64,000 nucleotides of DNA, from positions 242,598-306,597 of the forward strand of contig NZ_BMLY01000003.1 of NCBI RefSeq assembly GCF_014645555.1. The letters run 5' to 3'. Each line of letters begins with the position of its first letter. Position 1 is the stretch's first letter. Shown piece by piece: positions 34,282-43,394 of this stretch. The position numbers were made by a program, and so were the translations under genes. Origin of the DNA: Silvimonas amylolytica. GTDB lineage: Bacteria; Pseudomonadota; Gammaproteobacteria; Burkholderiales; Chitinibacteraceae. The notes under the pieces are model-generated. The model worked only from the letters and a program-made list of their open reading frames with translations. It ran no database searches and was not told the DNA's origin.

Positions 34282-34953
34282 ATGGCCGAGTCTATCCGGG
34301 CTGTTGAAACGTCCACCCGCATTCTTGATGCTGCCGAATTGCTGTTCGTTGAGCATGGTTTCGATGCCACCTCCATGCGCCTGATTACCCAGGCTGCCGG
34401 GGTCAATATTGCTGCTGTGAACTACTACTTTGGCTCCAAGGACGGCTTGTTCAAAGCCGTATTCGAACGTCGTGCCGAGCCGTTTGTACGTTTGTTTGTA
34501 GGTCATCTGGATCGCCTTGAGCGGTCTGTGCAGATTCCTGCTGCCGGTCAGGTAGTAGAGTCGTTTGTGTCCGCTGCCTGTGAATTGGGCCGTGACACCA
34601 CGCTGGGTGGTCTCGTGTTCGTACGCCTGCTGGCCCGCACTTTCGTGGAGCCGCATCCTGTCCTTAAAGAAAGCATGCCGCGCCGTTACAGCGAACTCAC
34701 TCGCCGCTATACCGACGCGCTGGTCCGGGCGCTGCCGCATCTGACCGAAGCCGAAGTTCATTGGCGTTTCCACTTTCTGGCCAATGCCATGTTCAACGCA
34801 TTTGCCGGTACCAACGTCCTGCGCCTTTTCATGGCGCAACCCATTGTCAATGCGCGAGACCCGCAAATGGTCGCGCGCATGCTCGTTCCTTTTGTCGTAG
34901 CAGGACTGGACGCGCCCGCCGCTGATCCGGCCCTGAATAACTCGAATTCCTAA
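34282..34953 (+). CDS. TetR-family fatty-acid-degradation regulator (PsrA-like)
   Basis: A 223-aa TetR/AcrR regulator. The helix-turn-helix (residues about 12-57) ends AAGVNIAAVNYYFGSKDGLFKAVFERRAEP, very like PsrA of pseudomonads, and a C-terminal TetR domain follows. It is 13 nt upstream of fadE, in the same operon, behind a perfect CAAAC/GTTTG palindrome. The likely role is repression of beta-oxidation genes, relieved by long-chain acyl ligands. ATG 34282 has GGAG upstream; an in-frame start at 34243 lies within the operator. Confidence 0.88.
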   Translation: MAESIRAVETSTRILDAAELLFVEHGFDATSMRLITQAAGVNIAAVNYYFGSKDGLFKAVFERRAEPFVRLFVGHLDRLERSVQIPAAGQVVESFVSAACELGRDTTLGGLVFVRLLARTFVEPHPVLKESMPRRYSELTRRYTDALVRALPHLTEAEVHWRFHFLANAMFNAFAGTNVLRLFMAQPIVNARDPQMVARMLVPFVVAGLDAPAADPALNNSNS

Positions 34954-34966
34954 GGAGTATCAAGAC

Positions 34967-37423
34967 ATGACCGCGCTGATCTGTGTGGCTGTTGTCCTCA
35001 TCGCATTTCTGGCTGTCGCGTACCTGCGTGCGCCGCTCTGGTTGTCGTCCCTGCTGATTGTGCTGGGCGTTGTTTATGGTGTGGCCACCCATGGCCTGAA
35101 CGTCATTGTGGCCACGGTGATTGTCGCCATTCTGGCGGTATTGAATATCAAGCCGTTCCGTCGCGCCTTCATTACCAATCCGCTGTTCTCTGTATTCAAG
35201 AAAATCACCCCTGCGATGTCGCAGACCGAACAAGAAGCGGTTGATGCCGGCACCGTGTGGTGGGATCGTGATCTCTTCTCCGGCAAGCCTGATTTTGGCC
35301 GTCTGCATCGTTTTCCGGCACCGAAGCTGACGGCTGAGGAACAAGCCTTTCTGGATGGTCCGACCGAACAGCTGTGCGCCATGCTGGACGACTGGAAGAT
35401 CACCCACGACACCAAAGACCTGTCGCCAGAAGCGTGGCAGTTCATCAAGGATCAGGGCTTCCTGGGCATGATCATCAAGAAGCAATACGGCGGCAAAGAG
35501 TTCTCCAACCTTGCCCATGCCCGTGTTGTGACCAAGATTGCCACCCGTAGTGGCTCTGCCGCAGTGACGGTGATGGTGCCGAACTCGCTCGGCCCGGGGG
35601 AGTTGCTGCAGCACTATGGTACTGACGCACAAAAGAATTACTACCTGCCGCGCCTCGCGAAGGGGATCGAGATCCCGTGCTTTGCGCTGACCAGCCCGGA
35701 AGCCGGTTCTGATGCCGGTGGTATCCCTGATTACGGCGTCGTCGCACGCGGTAGCTATACCGACCCGCGCACTGGCGAGCGTCACGAAGACGTGCTGGGT
35801 ATTCGCGTGTCCTGGGAAAAGCGTTACATCACGCTGGGCCCGATCGCGACCATTCTTGGTCTGGCCTTCAAGCTGTATGACCCGGATGGCCTGCTGGGTG
35901 ACAAGAAAGACATCGGTATCACCTGCGCGTTGATCCCGACCGAACACGAAGGCGTGCAGATCGGCCGCCGCCACTATCCGGGTACGTCCGTTTTCCAGAA
36001 CGGCCCGAACTGGGGCAAGGACGTGTTCATCCCGATGGATTGGGTCATCGGTGGCAAGGATTACGTCGGCCAGGGCTGGCGCATGCTGGTGGAATGCCTG
36101 TCCGTGGGGCGTTGTATCTCGCTGCCGGCCATGTCTGTCGCCTCTGGCAAGCTCTCTTCCTTCACGACCGGCGCTTATGCCCGTATCCGTAACCAGTTTG
36201 GTCTGGCCATTGGCAAGTTTGAAGGCGTGGACGAAGCGCTGGCCCGTATCGGGGGCTTTACCTACCAGATGGACGCTGCCCAAAGCCTCGCGCTGACTGG
36301 TCTGGACATGGGTGAAAAGCCATCGGTGCTCTCCGGCATCCTGAAGTACCACAACACCGAACGCATGCGTAAATCCATCAATGATGCGATGGACGTCCAC
36401 GCTGGCAAGGCCGTATGTATCGGCCCGAACAACTACCTGGCGCACGGTTATCAGGCAATCCCGGTGGCGATCACCGTGGAAGGCGCCAACATCCTGACCC
36501 GTTCAATGATCATCTTCGGTCAGGGTGCTATCCGCTGCCATCCGTTTGTGCTCAAAGAACTGCGCGCCGCCATGAGCAATGATGCTGCCGCGTTTGACAG
36601 CGCAGTGATTGGCCATATCGGCTTCACCATCAGCAACGCCGTGCGCTCGCTGGTGATGGGCCTGACTTGCGCCCGTTTTGCTGGCAGCCCGAAATCCGGC
36701 CCGACCTCCGTGTACTACCGCAACACCATGCGCATGTCTTCCGCGTTCGCCTTTGTGGCTGATATGGGTATGGCCTCGCTGGGTGGCAGCCTGAAGTTCA
36801 AGGAAAAGCTCTCTGCCCGTCTGGGTGATGCGCTCTCCAATCTGTACATCGCCACCGCTGTCCTGAAGAAGTACCAGGACGAAGGCGCCACGGCCGAAGA
36901 TCTGCCGCTGGTGCAGTGGGCTGCGCAAACCGCACTGTATGACTGCCAGGTCGCGCTGGATGGTTTCCTGAATAACCATCCGAACCGTGCACTGGCCTGG
37001 CTGATGCGTCGCGTGGTGTTCCCGTTCGGTCTGACCCAGCGTGCACCGGCTGACGCCATCGGCACCAGGATTGCCCGTCTGTTGATGGAACCGTCGGCAA
37101 GCCGTGATCGCCTGACTGAATACATGTACAAACCGACCGCCGAGACCGATCCGGTAGGCGTTCTGGACCACGCACTCAAGGCCGTGATCGCCACGGAAGC
37201 CGCCGAAGGCAAGCTGCGCAAGGCTGCACGGGGCGGTCAAGTCTCTGGCTGGACCTCTCACGCCCAACTGGCTGATGCACAAGGCAAGGGTCTGATTACG
37301 CAAGAAGAATTCAGCGCCATTACCCGTGCCCGTCAGCTCAAGCGCGCGGTGATCATGGTGGATGACTTTGATCAACAACTGAACAACCCGGACCCGGAAG
37401 TCACCACCCGCGTGGTCTTCTGA
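34967..37423 (+). CDS. fadE: Acyl-CoA dehydrogenase FadE
   Basis: An 818-aa flavoprotein catalysing the first step of beta-oxidation (acyl-CoA to trans-2-enoyl-CoA). Two hydrophobic N-terminal helices (residues about 3-50) precede the acyl-CoA dehydrogenase domains, with FALTSPEAGSDAGGIPD in the FAD/substrate region and the long FadE-type C-terminal extension; E. coli FadE is 814 aa. AAGGAG precedes the ATG. It is cotranscribed with the upstream TetR regulator. Confidence 0.96.
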   Translation: MTALICVAVVLIAFLAVAYLRAPLWLSSLLIVLGVVYGVATHGLNVIVATVIVAILAVLNIKPFRRAFITNPLFSVFKKITPAMSQTEQEAVDAGTVWWDRDLFSGKPDFGRLHRFPAPKLTAEEQAFLDGPTEQLCAMLDDWKITHDTKDLSPEAWQFIKDQGFLGMIIKKQYGGKEFSNLAHARVVTKIATRSGSAAVTVMVPNSLGPGELLQHYGTDAQKNYYLPRLAKGIEIPCFALTSPEAGSDAGGIPDYGVVARGSYTDPRTGERHEDVLGIRVSWEKRYITLGPIATILGLAFKLYDPDGLLGDKKDIGITCALIPTEHEGVQIGRRHYPGTSVFQNGPNWGKDVFIPMDWVIGGKDYVGQGWRMLVECLSVGRCISLPAMSVASGKLSSFTTGAYARIRNQFGLAIGKFEGVDEALARIGGFTYQMDAAQSLALTGLDMGEKPSVLSGILKYHNTERMRKSINDAMDVHAGKAVCIGPNNYLAHGYQAIPVAITVEGANILTRSMIIFGQGAIRCHPFVLKELRAAMSNDAAAFDSAVIGHIGFTISNAVRSLVMGLTCARFAGSPKSGPTSVYYRNTMRMSSAFAFVADMGMASLGGSLKFKEKLSARLGDALSNLYIATAVLKKYQDEGATAEDLPLVQWAAQTALYDCQVALDGFLNNHPNRALAWLMRRVVFPFGLTQRAPADAIGTRIARLLMEPSASRDRLTEYMYKPTAETDPVGVLDHALKAVIATEAAEGKLRKAARGGQVSGWTSHAQLADAQGKGLITQEEFSAITRARQLKRAVIMVDDFDQQLNNPDPEVTTRVVF

Positions 37424-37579
37424 GCGAAAACAGGGCGGCTTTTCCGGGGGCATCCGTCCGGAAAAGTCATGAACACGCCCTGACGTCAAGGCTCCGTTGT
37501 ATTTGAGCCCGGTGGCTTGCCGCCGGGCCAGTCGGAATAAAAAATTCAGCAGGTCGTTTTTTTAGCCCCAAAAGTTGAT

Positions 37580-37589
37580 CAAACGCTTG
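37580..37589. promoter_or_regulatory. candidate second site for the PsrA-like regulator, upstream of fadL
   Basis: CAAACGCTTG matches the palindrome core CAAACGTTTG of the operator at 34236-34245 at 9 of 10 positions and lies about 105 bp before fadL. Assignment is inference from similarity and context. Confidence 0.4.
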
Positions 37590-37695
37590 ACTGAAATTGA
37601 GTGAAGGCCGTTACAAGGCCTCCGATGAAAAACCCGCCAGGAGCGGCGGGTCCCAAAAAGATCGCAGCCAAAAACTGCGTTTGAAGGAGAGTACG

Positions 37696-39222
37696 ATGAA
37701 GAAGATGGTCTGCGCTTTACGCATGATTGGTGCTGGTTCGCTGGTGGCACTGTCGGGTCATGCACTTGCTTCCGGTTACAGCTTTGGTGTGCAAAGTATC
37801 AGCGCACAGAGCGTGGCCAATGCCAACGGCGCGGAAGCCAAGGATGCGTCTGTTCTGTTTTTTAACCCGGCAGGCATGACTCATCTGCAAGGGGATAACA
37901 TTGCGGGTGGCGTGGTGGTGGTTGATCCGTCGATCAAGGTCTCCAACGCCAGTTCCACGACAGTCAATGGCGTACCGGTCTCGGGTAACAATGGCGGCGA
38001 TCCAACTGAAGCCGTTGCAGTGCCTCAGTTGTATTACACCCACCAGATCAATGATCAGGCCTACGCCGGTATCGGTTTCTTTGTACCGTTCGGTGACTCG
38101 GTCAAGTACGACAGCGGCTGGGTAGGTCGTTACAACTCCACGCGTCTGGATATGCGTACCTACACGTTCAATCCGTCGTTTGCGTACAAGTTCAACGATC
38201 ATCTGTCGCTGGGCGTTGGTGTATCTGCCCAGTACATGGATGCCTCGTTCAAGAAGAAGGCTGACTTCGGTTCGCTGGCTGCCCAATCGCTGCAAACCCA
38301 GTTGTCCACACCGGCCGGTCAGGCCCAGATCGCCAATCTGATTAGCCAGATGACGGCACAGGGTCTGCTGACCCAGACACAAGCCCTGCAAATCCAGCAA
38401 AACCTGCCGGCTGCCATTGCCAGCATGCAAGGCAATGCCAAGTATGACGGCGAGCTTTCCTACGAAGGCACCGACTGGGGCTTTGGCTGGAACATCGGTT
38501 TGATGTACGACGTGGATCCGAGCCTGCGCTTTGGCGCCGCCTACCGCAGCAGCATTCACCAGAACCTGTCTGGCGATGCGGACTGGAACGACCCGCAAAA
38601 CTTCAATCTCGATGCACTGAACGCCTACGGCGCCGCCGGCACCATCCTGAACAAGGCGCTGAACACGGCCGTACAGGGCGCGTTCTCTGCGTTTGAAGAT
38701 GGCAACGGTAAGGTTTCGGTGGATACCCCTGACACCCTGTCACTGAACTTCTTCAAGAAAATCAATGACAAATGGGCTGTGATGGGTGACTGGACCCACA
38801 CTTGGCACTCCAAGTTTGATGAACTGAGCCTGCAGTTCTCCAACGGCCTGCCTAACGCGGTCATCGAGCAAAAGTGGAAGAACACCAACCGCTATTCGCT
38901 CGGCGCAACGTATCAGTGGAGCGACCCGTTCCAACTGCGTTTTGGCGTGGCGTATGACCAGTCTCCGGTACCTAGCGATACCTATCGTATCGCCGCGCTG
39001 CCGGATAACAACCGGATCTGGTATTCGATCGGCTTTAACTATGCATTCAATCGCAACCTCTCGGTTGATGTGGCCTACACCTATGTAAACATCCAGGACG
39101 CCCACATGAACAACAACGAAGGCTGCGTGTTGCCCACTTGTACGGGCAGCGGTACGACCACGGTGGCAGATTTCACCAGCAACGCCAATATTCTTGGCGC
39201 GCAGATGAACTACCACTTCTAA
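37696..39222 (+). CDS. fadL: Outer-membrane long-chain fatty acid transporter, FadL/OmpP1 family
   Basis: A 508-aa outer-membrane beta-barrel. A signal peptide ends ALSGHALA, and the mature protein begins SGYSFGVQSISAQSVANANG with FFNPAGMTHL, the NPA motif of the FadL hatch. The last residues (GAQMNYHF) end in Phe, as usual for outer-membrane barrels. A Gln/Ala-rich insert around residues 200-250 (TQLSTPAGQAQIANLISQM) is longer than in E. coli FadL. AAGGAG lies 7 nt before ATG 37696. Three hairpins lie between fadE and this gene, so it probably has its own promoter. Confidence 0.93.
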   Translation: MKKMVCALRMIGAGSLVALSGHALASGYSFGVQSISAQSVANANGAEAKDASVLFFNPAGMTHLQGDNIAGGVVVVDPSIKVSNASSTTVNGVPVSGNNGGDPTEAVAVPQLYYTHQINDQAYAGIGFFVPFGDSVKYDSGWVGRYNSTRLDMRTYTFNPSFAYKFNDHLSLGVGVSAQYMDASFKKKADFGSLAAQSLQTQLSTPAGQAQIANLISQMTAQGLLTQTQALQIQQNLPAAIASMQGNAKYDGELSYEGTDWGFGWNIGLMYDVDPSLRFGAAYRSSIHQNLSGDADWNDPQNFNLDALNAYGAAGTILNKALNTAVQGAFSAFEDGNGKVSVDTPDTLSLNFFKKINDKWAVMGDWTHTWHSKFDELSLQFSNGLPNAVIEQKWKNTNRYSLGATYQWSDPFQLRFGVAYDQSPVPSDTYRIAALPDNNRIWYSIGFNYAFNRNLSVDVAYTYVNIQDAHMNNNEGCVLPTCTGSGTTTVADFTSNANILGAQMNYHF

Positions 39223-39309
39223 CGAGGTGGGCCGGCGCGGTGCCTCGACACCGTGCCGGCCTGTTCAGACCCTATCCACAGGGTCAGTTCTATTGGGGAT
39301 ATATTTCTT

Positions 39310-41682
39310 ATGGTCCAGACAGCCAACATTCGCCGCGTCGCCGTACTTGGCGCCGGGGTGATGGGTGCGCAGATTGCCGCTCACCTGGTGAACGCCGGTA
39401 TCGATACCGTGCTTTTTGATTTGCCGGCCAAGGAAGGCGACGCCAATGGCATCGTCAAGAAGGCAATCGACAATCTGAAAAAGCTCAAGCCTGCGCCGTT
39501 TTCCAGCGCGGCCCGTGCCGAACACGTTGCGATGGCCAACTATGGCTCTGATCTGGAGCAGCTCAAGAGCTGTGATCTGATCATCGAAGCCATTGCCGAA
39601 CGCCTTGACTGGAAGCTGGATCTCTACGCCAAAATTGCCCCGTTCCTGGCACCGCACGCCATTCTGGCGACCAATACTTCCGGCTTGTCGATTGGCAAGC
39701 TGGCCGAAGGTGTACCGGCAGAACTGCGTGATCGCTTCTGCGGTATTCACTTCTTTAATCCGCCGCGCTACATGTACCTGGTCGAACTGATCCCGACCGC
39801 GCATACCGCCGGCGCACAACTGGACGCCCTGGAAACCTTCCTGGTCACGCGTCTGGGCAAGGGCGTGGTTCGCGCCAAAGACACGCCTAACTTCATCGCC
39901 AACCGCATCGGTGTGTTCTCCATGCTGGCGACGATTCATCACGCCGAACGCTTCGGCATCCGTTTTGATGTGGTGGACGACTTGACCGGGCCGCGCCTGG
40001 GCCGTCCGAAATCCGCCACCTTCCGTACTGCTGATGTCGTGGGTCTGGATACGTTCGCCCACGTGGTCAAGACCATGACCGACAACCTGCCCAATGACCC
40101 GTGGCATAGCCACTATCAGGCACCGGCATGGATGCAAGCCTTGATCGAGAAGGGCGCGCTGGGCCAGAAGACCCGCGCCGGTATCTACAAGAAAGAAGGC
40201 AAGGACATCCTGGTACTGGACCCGAAAGCGGGTGAGTACGTGGCATCCGGCCAGAAGGGCAGCGACGAAGTCAAAGCCATTCTGAAGATTACCGACCCGG
40301 CTGAACGTTTTGCTGCGCTGCGCGCGTCTGCGCACCCGGAAGCCCAGTTCCTGTGGGCCTGCATGCGCGACGTATGGCAATACATTGCCTACTGGCTGGG
40401 CGACATTGCCGGCTGCGCCCGCGATGTGGACTTTGCTATCCGCTGGGGTTTCGGCTGGAAGCAAGGCCCGTTTGAAATGTGGCAAGCGGCGGGTTGGAAA
40501 GCCATTGCCGCCGCCATCAATGAAGATATCGCCGCTGGCAAGACCATGGCTAGCGCCGCACTGCCGGCCTGGGTTGCCCAGCGCGATGGCGTGCACACGC
40601 CTGAAGGCAGCTACAGCGCTGCCGATAACAGCCTGAAGCCGACTTCCAGCCTGCCGGTATACGAGCGCCAGATTTACCCGCCGACCGTGTTTGGCGATGC
40701 CGAACCTGTCTACGGCGAAACTGTGTTCGAAAACGACGGCGTGCGCATGTGGCTGCGCGCTGGCGACGACGTGCCGGTACTGAGCTTCAAGACCAAAGCA
40801 CATTGCGTGGGTCCGGATGTGCTGGCTGGCGTGCAAAAGGCCGTCAAGATTGCCGAAGAGCGCTTCCCGGGTCTGGTGATCTGGCATCCGGAAGCCCCGT
40901 TCTCGGTTGGCGCCGATCTGGCCAGCATGGGCCCGGCCTTCATGACCGGTGACTTTGCCTCGATCGAAAACATGGTGCACGAGTTCCAGAAGACCTCGAT
41001 GACCATCAAGTACAGCCAGGTGCCAGTGGTCGGTGCCGCGCAAGGTTACGCGTTTGGTGGCGGTTGCGAGTTCTTGATGCATTGCGCCCGCGTGGTTGCC
41101 GCACTGGAAACCTATGTCGGCCTCGTGGAAGTGGGCGTGGGTCTCTTGCCGGCCGGTGGCGGTTGCAAGGAGTTTGCGCTGCGTGCCGCCCGCGAAGCCA
41201 AGGGTGGCGACATTCTGGCCAGCCTGAAGGACTACTACATGGCGATGGCGATGGCCAAGGTCGGTACTTCGGCAGAAGAAGCCAAAGAAATCGGCTACCT
41301 GCGTGAGTCGGACATCATCGTGTTCAACGCCAACGAAATCCTGCATGTGGCCCAGTCGCAAGTCCGCGCCCTGGCCGATGCCAACTACAAGGCCCCGATC
41401 AAGCCCAAGGCCTTCCCGGTGATGGGGCGCTCCGGCGCCGCCACGATCCGTGGCCAGTTGGTGAACATGCTGGAAGGCGGTTTCATCAGCAAGTACGACT
41501 ACTTCATTGGCTGCCAGATCGCCGACGTGGTCAGTGGTGGCGATGTCGAAGCTGGCACGCTGGTGGATGAAGAATGGATTCTGAAGCTGGAGCGTGAGCG
41601 CTTCATGGGCTTGCTGAAGAAGGGCAAGACTCAAGAGCGGATCATGTACATGCTGGAAAACAACAAGCCGTTACGGAACTGA
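39310..41682 (+). CDS. fadB: Fused 3-hydroxyacyl-CoA dehydrogenase / enoyl-CoA hydratase
   Basis: A 790-aa fusion with dehydrogenase first: Rossmann motif VAVLGAGVMGAQIAAHLVNAG (partial here) at the N terminus, FCGIHFFNPPRYMYLVELI, and DTPNFIANRIGVF. The enoyl-CoA hydratase/isomerase domain is in the second half (VPVVGAAQGYAFGGGCEFLMHC, GLVEVGVGLLPAGGGCKE). This order is the reverse of E. coli FadB and matches FadN-type proteins. It performs the hydration and second oxidation of beta-oxidation. ATG 39310 has GGGGAT upstream. The thiolase follows after a 166-bp gap. Confidence 0.93.
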   Translation: MVQTANIRRVAVLGAGVMGAQIAAHLVNAGIDTVLFDLPAKEGDANGIVKKAIDNLKKLKPAPFSSAARAEHVAMANYGSDLEQLKSCDLIIEAIAERLDWKLDLYAKIAPFLAPHAILATNTSGLSIGKLAEGVPAELRDRFCGIHFFNPPRYMYLVELIPTAHTAGAQLDALETFLVTRLGKGVVRAKDTPNFIANRIGVFSMLATIHHAERFGIRFDVVDDLTGPRLGRPKSATFRTADVVGLDTFAHVVKTMTDNLPNDPWHSHYQAPAWMQALIEKGALGQKTRAGIYKKEGKDILVLDPKAGEYVASGQKGSDEVKAILKITDPAERFAALRASAHPEAQFLWACMRDVWQYIAYWLGDIAGCARDVDFAIRWGFGWKQGPFEMWQAAGWKAIAAAINEDIAAGKTMASAALPAWVAQRDGVHTPEGSYSAADNSLKPTSSLPVYERQIYPPTVFGDAEPVYGETVFENDGVRMWLRAGDDVPVLSFKTKAHCVGPDVLAGVQKAVKIAEERFPGLVIWHPEAPFSVGADLASMGPAFMTGDFASIENMVHEFQKTSMTIKYSQVPVVGAAQGYAFGGGCEFLMHCARVVAALETYVGLVEVGVGLLPAGGGCKEFALRAAREAKGGDILASLKDYYMAMAMAKVGTSAEEAKEIGYLRESDIIVFNANEILHVAQSQVRALADANYKAPIKPKAFPVMGRSGAATIRGQLVNMLEGGFISKYDYFIGCQIADVVSGGDVEAGTLVDEEWILKLERERFMGLLKKGKTQERIMYMLENNKPLRN

Positions 41683-41692
41683 TGCGTCAACA

Positions 41693-41773
41693 CGTAGGGT
41701 GGGTTCGCGCAGCAACCCACCATGCAATGCGGGAATCAGGCGGATTGTCGCTCCGCTCCGAATCCACCCTACG
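41693..41773. repeat. REP-like inverted repeat between fadB and fadA
   Basis: CGTAGGGTGG at 41693-41702 and CCACCCTACG at 41764-41773 form perfect 10-bp arms around about 60 bp that contain a further GGTGGGTT/AACCCACC pairing. Similar CGTAGGGTGGGTT elements are widespread dispersed repeats in proteobacterial genomes. Confidence 0.7.
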
Positions 41774-41848
41774 TCTCTGTCTGATCGCCATTCCAGGTTG
41801 TGGCTTACCACAACCACAACGTTTGACCGAATACTCAGGAGCTCAAAA

Positions 41849-43054
41849 ATGAGCAAACAAGTTCAAGAAGCCTACATTGTTGCTGCGACCCGCACGCCGG
41901 TAGGCAAAGCCCCGCGCGGCATGATGCGTTATGTGCGCCCGGACGACATGCTGGCCCACGTCATCAAGGGCGCGCTGGCCCAGGTGCCGAATCTGGACCC
42001 GTCCCGCATTGAAGACGCCGTGGTCGGTTGCGCCATGCCAGAAGCTGAACAAGGCATGAACATTGCCCGTATCGGCGTGCTGCTGGCCGGCCTGCCCAAC
42101 ACCGTGGGTGGCGTGACCATCAACCGTTTCTGCTCCTCCGGCATCAACGCCGTGCAGATGGCCGCTGACCGCATCCGCACTGGCGAAGCCGACATCATGA
42201 TCGCCGCCGGTACCGAGAGCATGTCCATGGTGCCGATGATGGGTAACAAAGTTGCGCTGAACCCGGAAATCTTTGCCAAGGACGAAAACCTGGGTATCGC
42301 CTACGGCATGGGTCTGACGGCCGAGAAGGTTGCCAACCAGTGGAACGTCAGCCGTGAAGATCAGGACGCGTTTGCGGTCGAGTCGCACCGCCGTGCGCTG
42401 GCCGCCATTGAAGCCGGCAAGTTCAGCGATGAAATCACGCCGCTGGAAGTGACCTACCGCGTGCCCAACCTGGCCACCGGTGAAGTCGAACTGATCAAGA
42501 AAACGCTGACCACCGATGAAGGTCCGCGCCGCGACACCAGCATGGAAGGCCTGGCCAAACTCAAGACCGTGTTTGCGGCCAAGGGCTCCGTGACCGCTGG
42601 TAACAGTTCCCAGATGTCCGACGGTGCTGGCGCGCTGATCCTGGTGTCTGAGCGCATTCTGAAGGAATACAACCTGACGCCGCTGGCTCGCTACGTGAGC
42701 TTTGCCGTCAAGGGTGTGCCGCCAGAAATCATGGGGATTGGCCCGAAAGAAGCCATCCCGGCTGCGCTGCGCAATGCTGGTCTGACCAAAGAAGACCTGG
42801 CCTGGATTGAACTGAACGAAGCCTTTGCTGCACAAGCGCTGGCCGTGATTCGCGACCTGGGTCTGGAATCCGCCAACGTCAACCCGCAGGGTGGCGCCAT
42901 CGCCCTGGGTCACCCGCTGGGTGCCACCGGTGCCATTCGCGCGGCCACGCTGGTTCACGGCATGCGCCGCGAAGGCATGGCCGGCAAATACGGCATGGTC
43001 ACCATGTGTATCGGTACTGGTATGGGTGCCGCCGGCATCATCCAGTCGCTGTAA
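41849..43054 (+). CDS. fadA: Acetyl-CoA C-acyltransferase (3-ketoacyl-CoA thiolase)
   Basis: A 401-aa degradative thiolase that cleaves 3-ketoacyl-CoA to acetyl-CoA. Catalytic elements are the nucleophilic Cys in INRFCSSGINAVQ, His in GGAIALGHPLGATG, and the second Cys in MCIGTGMGAAG. It pairs with the fused dehydrogenase/hydratase upstream to form the beta-oxidation complex. CAGGAG lies 8 nt before ATG 41849; the longer in-frame reading from 41699 runs through the REP-like repeat and is rejected. Confidence 0.95.
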   Translation: MSKQVQEAYIVAATRTPVGKAPRGMMRYVRPDDMLAHVIKGALAQVPNLDPSRIEDAVVGCAMPEAEQGMNIARIGVLLAGLPNTVGGVTINRFCSSGINAVQMAADRIRTGEADIMIAAGTESMSMVPMMGNKVALNPEIFAKDENLGIAYGMGLTAEKVANQWNVSREDQDAFAVESHRRALAAIEAGKFSDEITPLEVTYRVPNLATGEVELIKKTLTTDEGPRRDTSMEGLAKLKTVFAAKGSVTAGNSSQMSDGAGALILVSERILKEYNLTPLARYVSFAVKGVPPEIMGIGPKEAIPAALRNAGLTKEDLAWIELNEAFAAQALAVIRDLGLESANVNPQGGAIALGHPLGATGAIRAATLVHGMRREGMAGKYGMVTMCIGTGMGAAGIIQSL

Positions 43055-43394
43055 AGATGTAAGGCCCGTAACCATGAAGCAGCCGGCATGAGGTTGCAAT
43101 CAGTGCAGATAGCGCAGGGCGCTTGCTACGGCGAGCGTCAGGACTGCTGCGCCCTGCAACCATGCAATATGTCGGCGGCTACCGTGGTCACGGGCCGGTT
43201 TTACCGTTTTCTTCACGCTCTGCCTTTTGTGCCCGCGGTCTGAACTGCGGGCTTTTTTTTGCCTGCGTTTTGCAAGTGGTCGCAGAAACATAATAATCAG
43301 CGCCTTTTGCCACATCGAGTTTGCTGATGTGGCGCCGGACAGGTCAGGCAGGCCTGGTCTGGCAGAACAGGCCATCAAAAAAGGAACGTACACG
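43055..43394. other. 340-bp intergenic region
   Basis: It contains the fadA terminator at 43231-43260 and, on the minus strand, a 38-codon GTG-initiated ORF at 43100-43216 with a single hydrophobic segment (see findings). Nothing else is supported. Confidence 0.5.
43231..43260 (+). terminator. terminator after fadA
   Basis: GCCCGC, 10-nt loop, GCGGGC, then eight T. Confidence 0.8.

Noticed and set aside
39265-41634. 789-codon frame opposite fadB
   Set aside because: It is the antisense of a highly expressed-looking gene with strong codon bias; the protein is His/Arg/Gln-rich with no recognisable domain.
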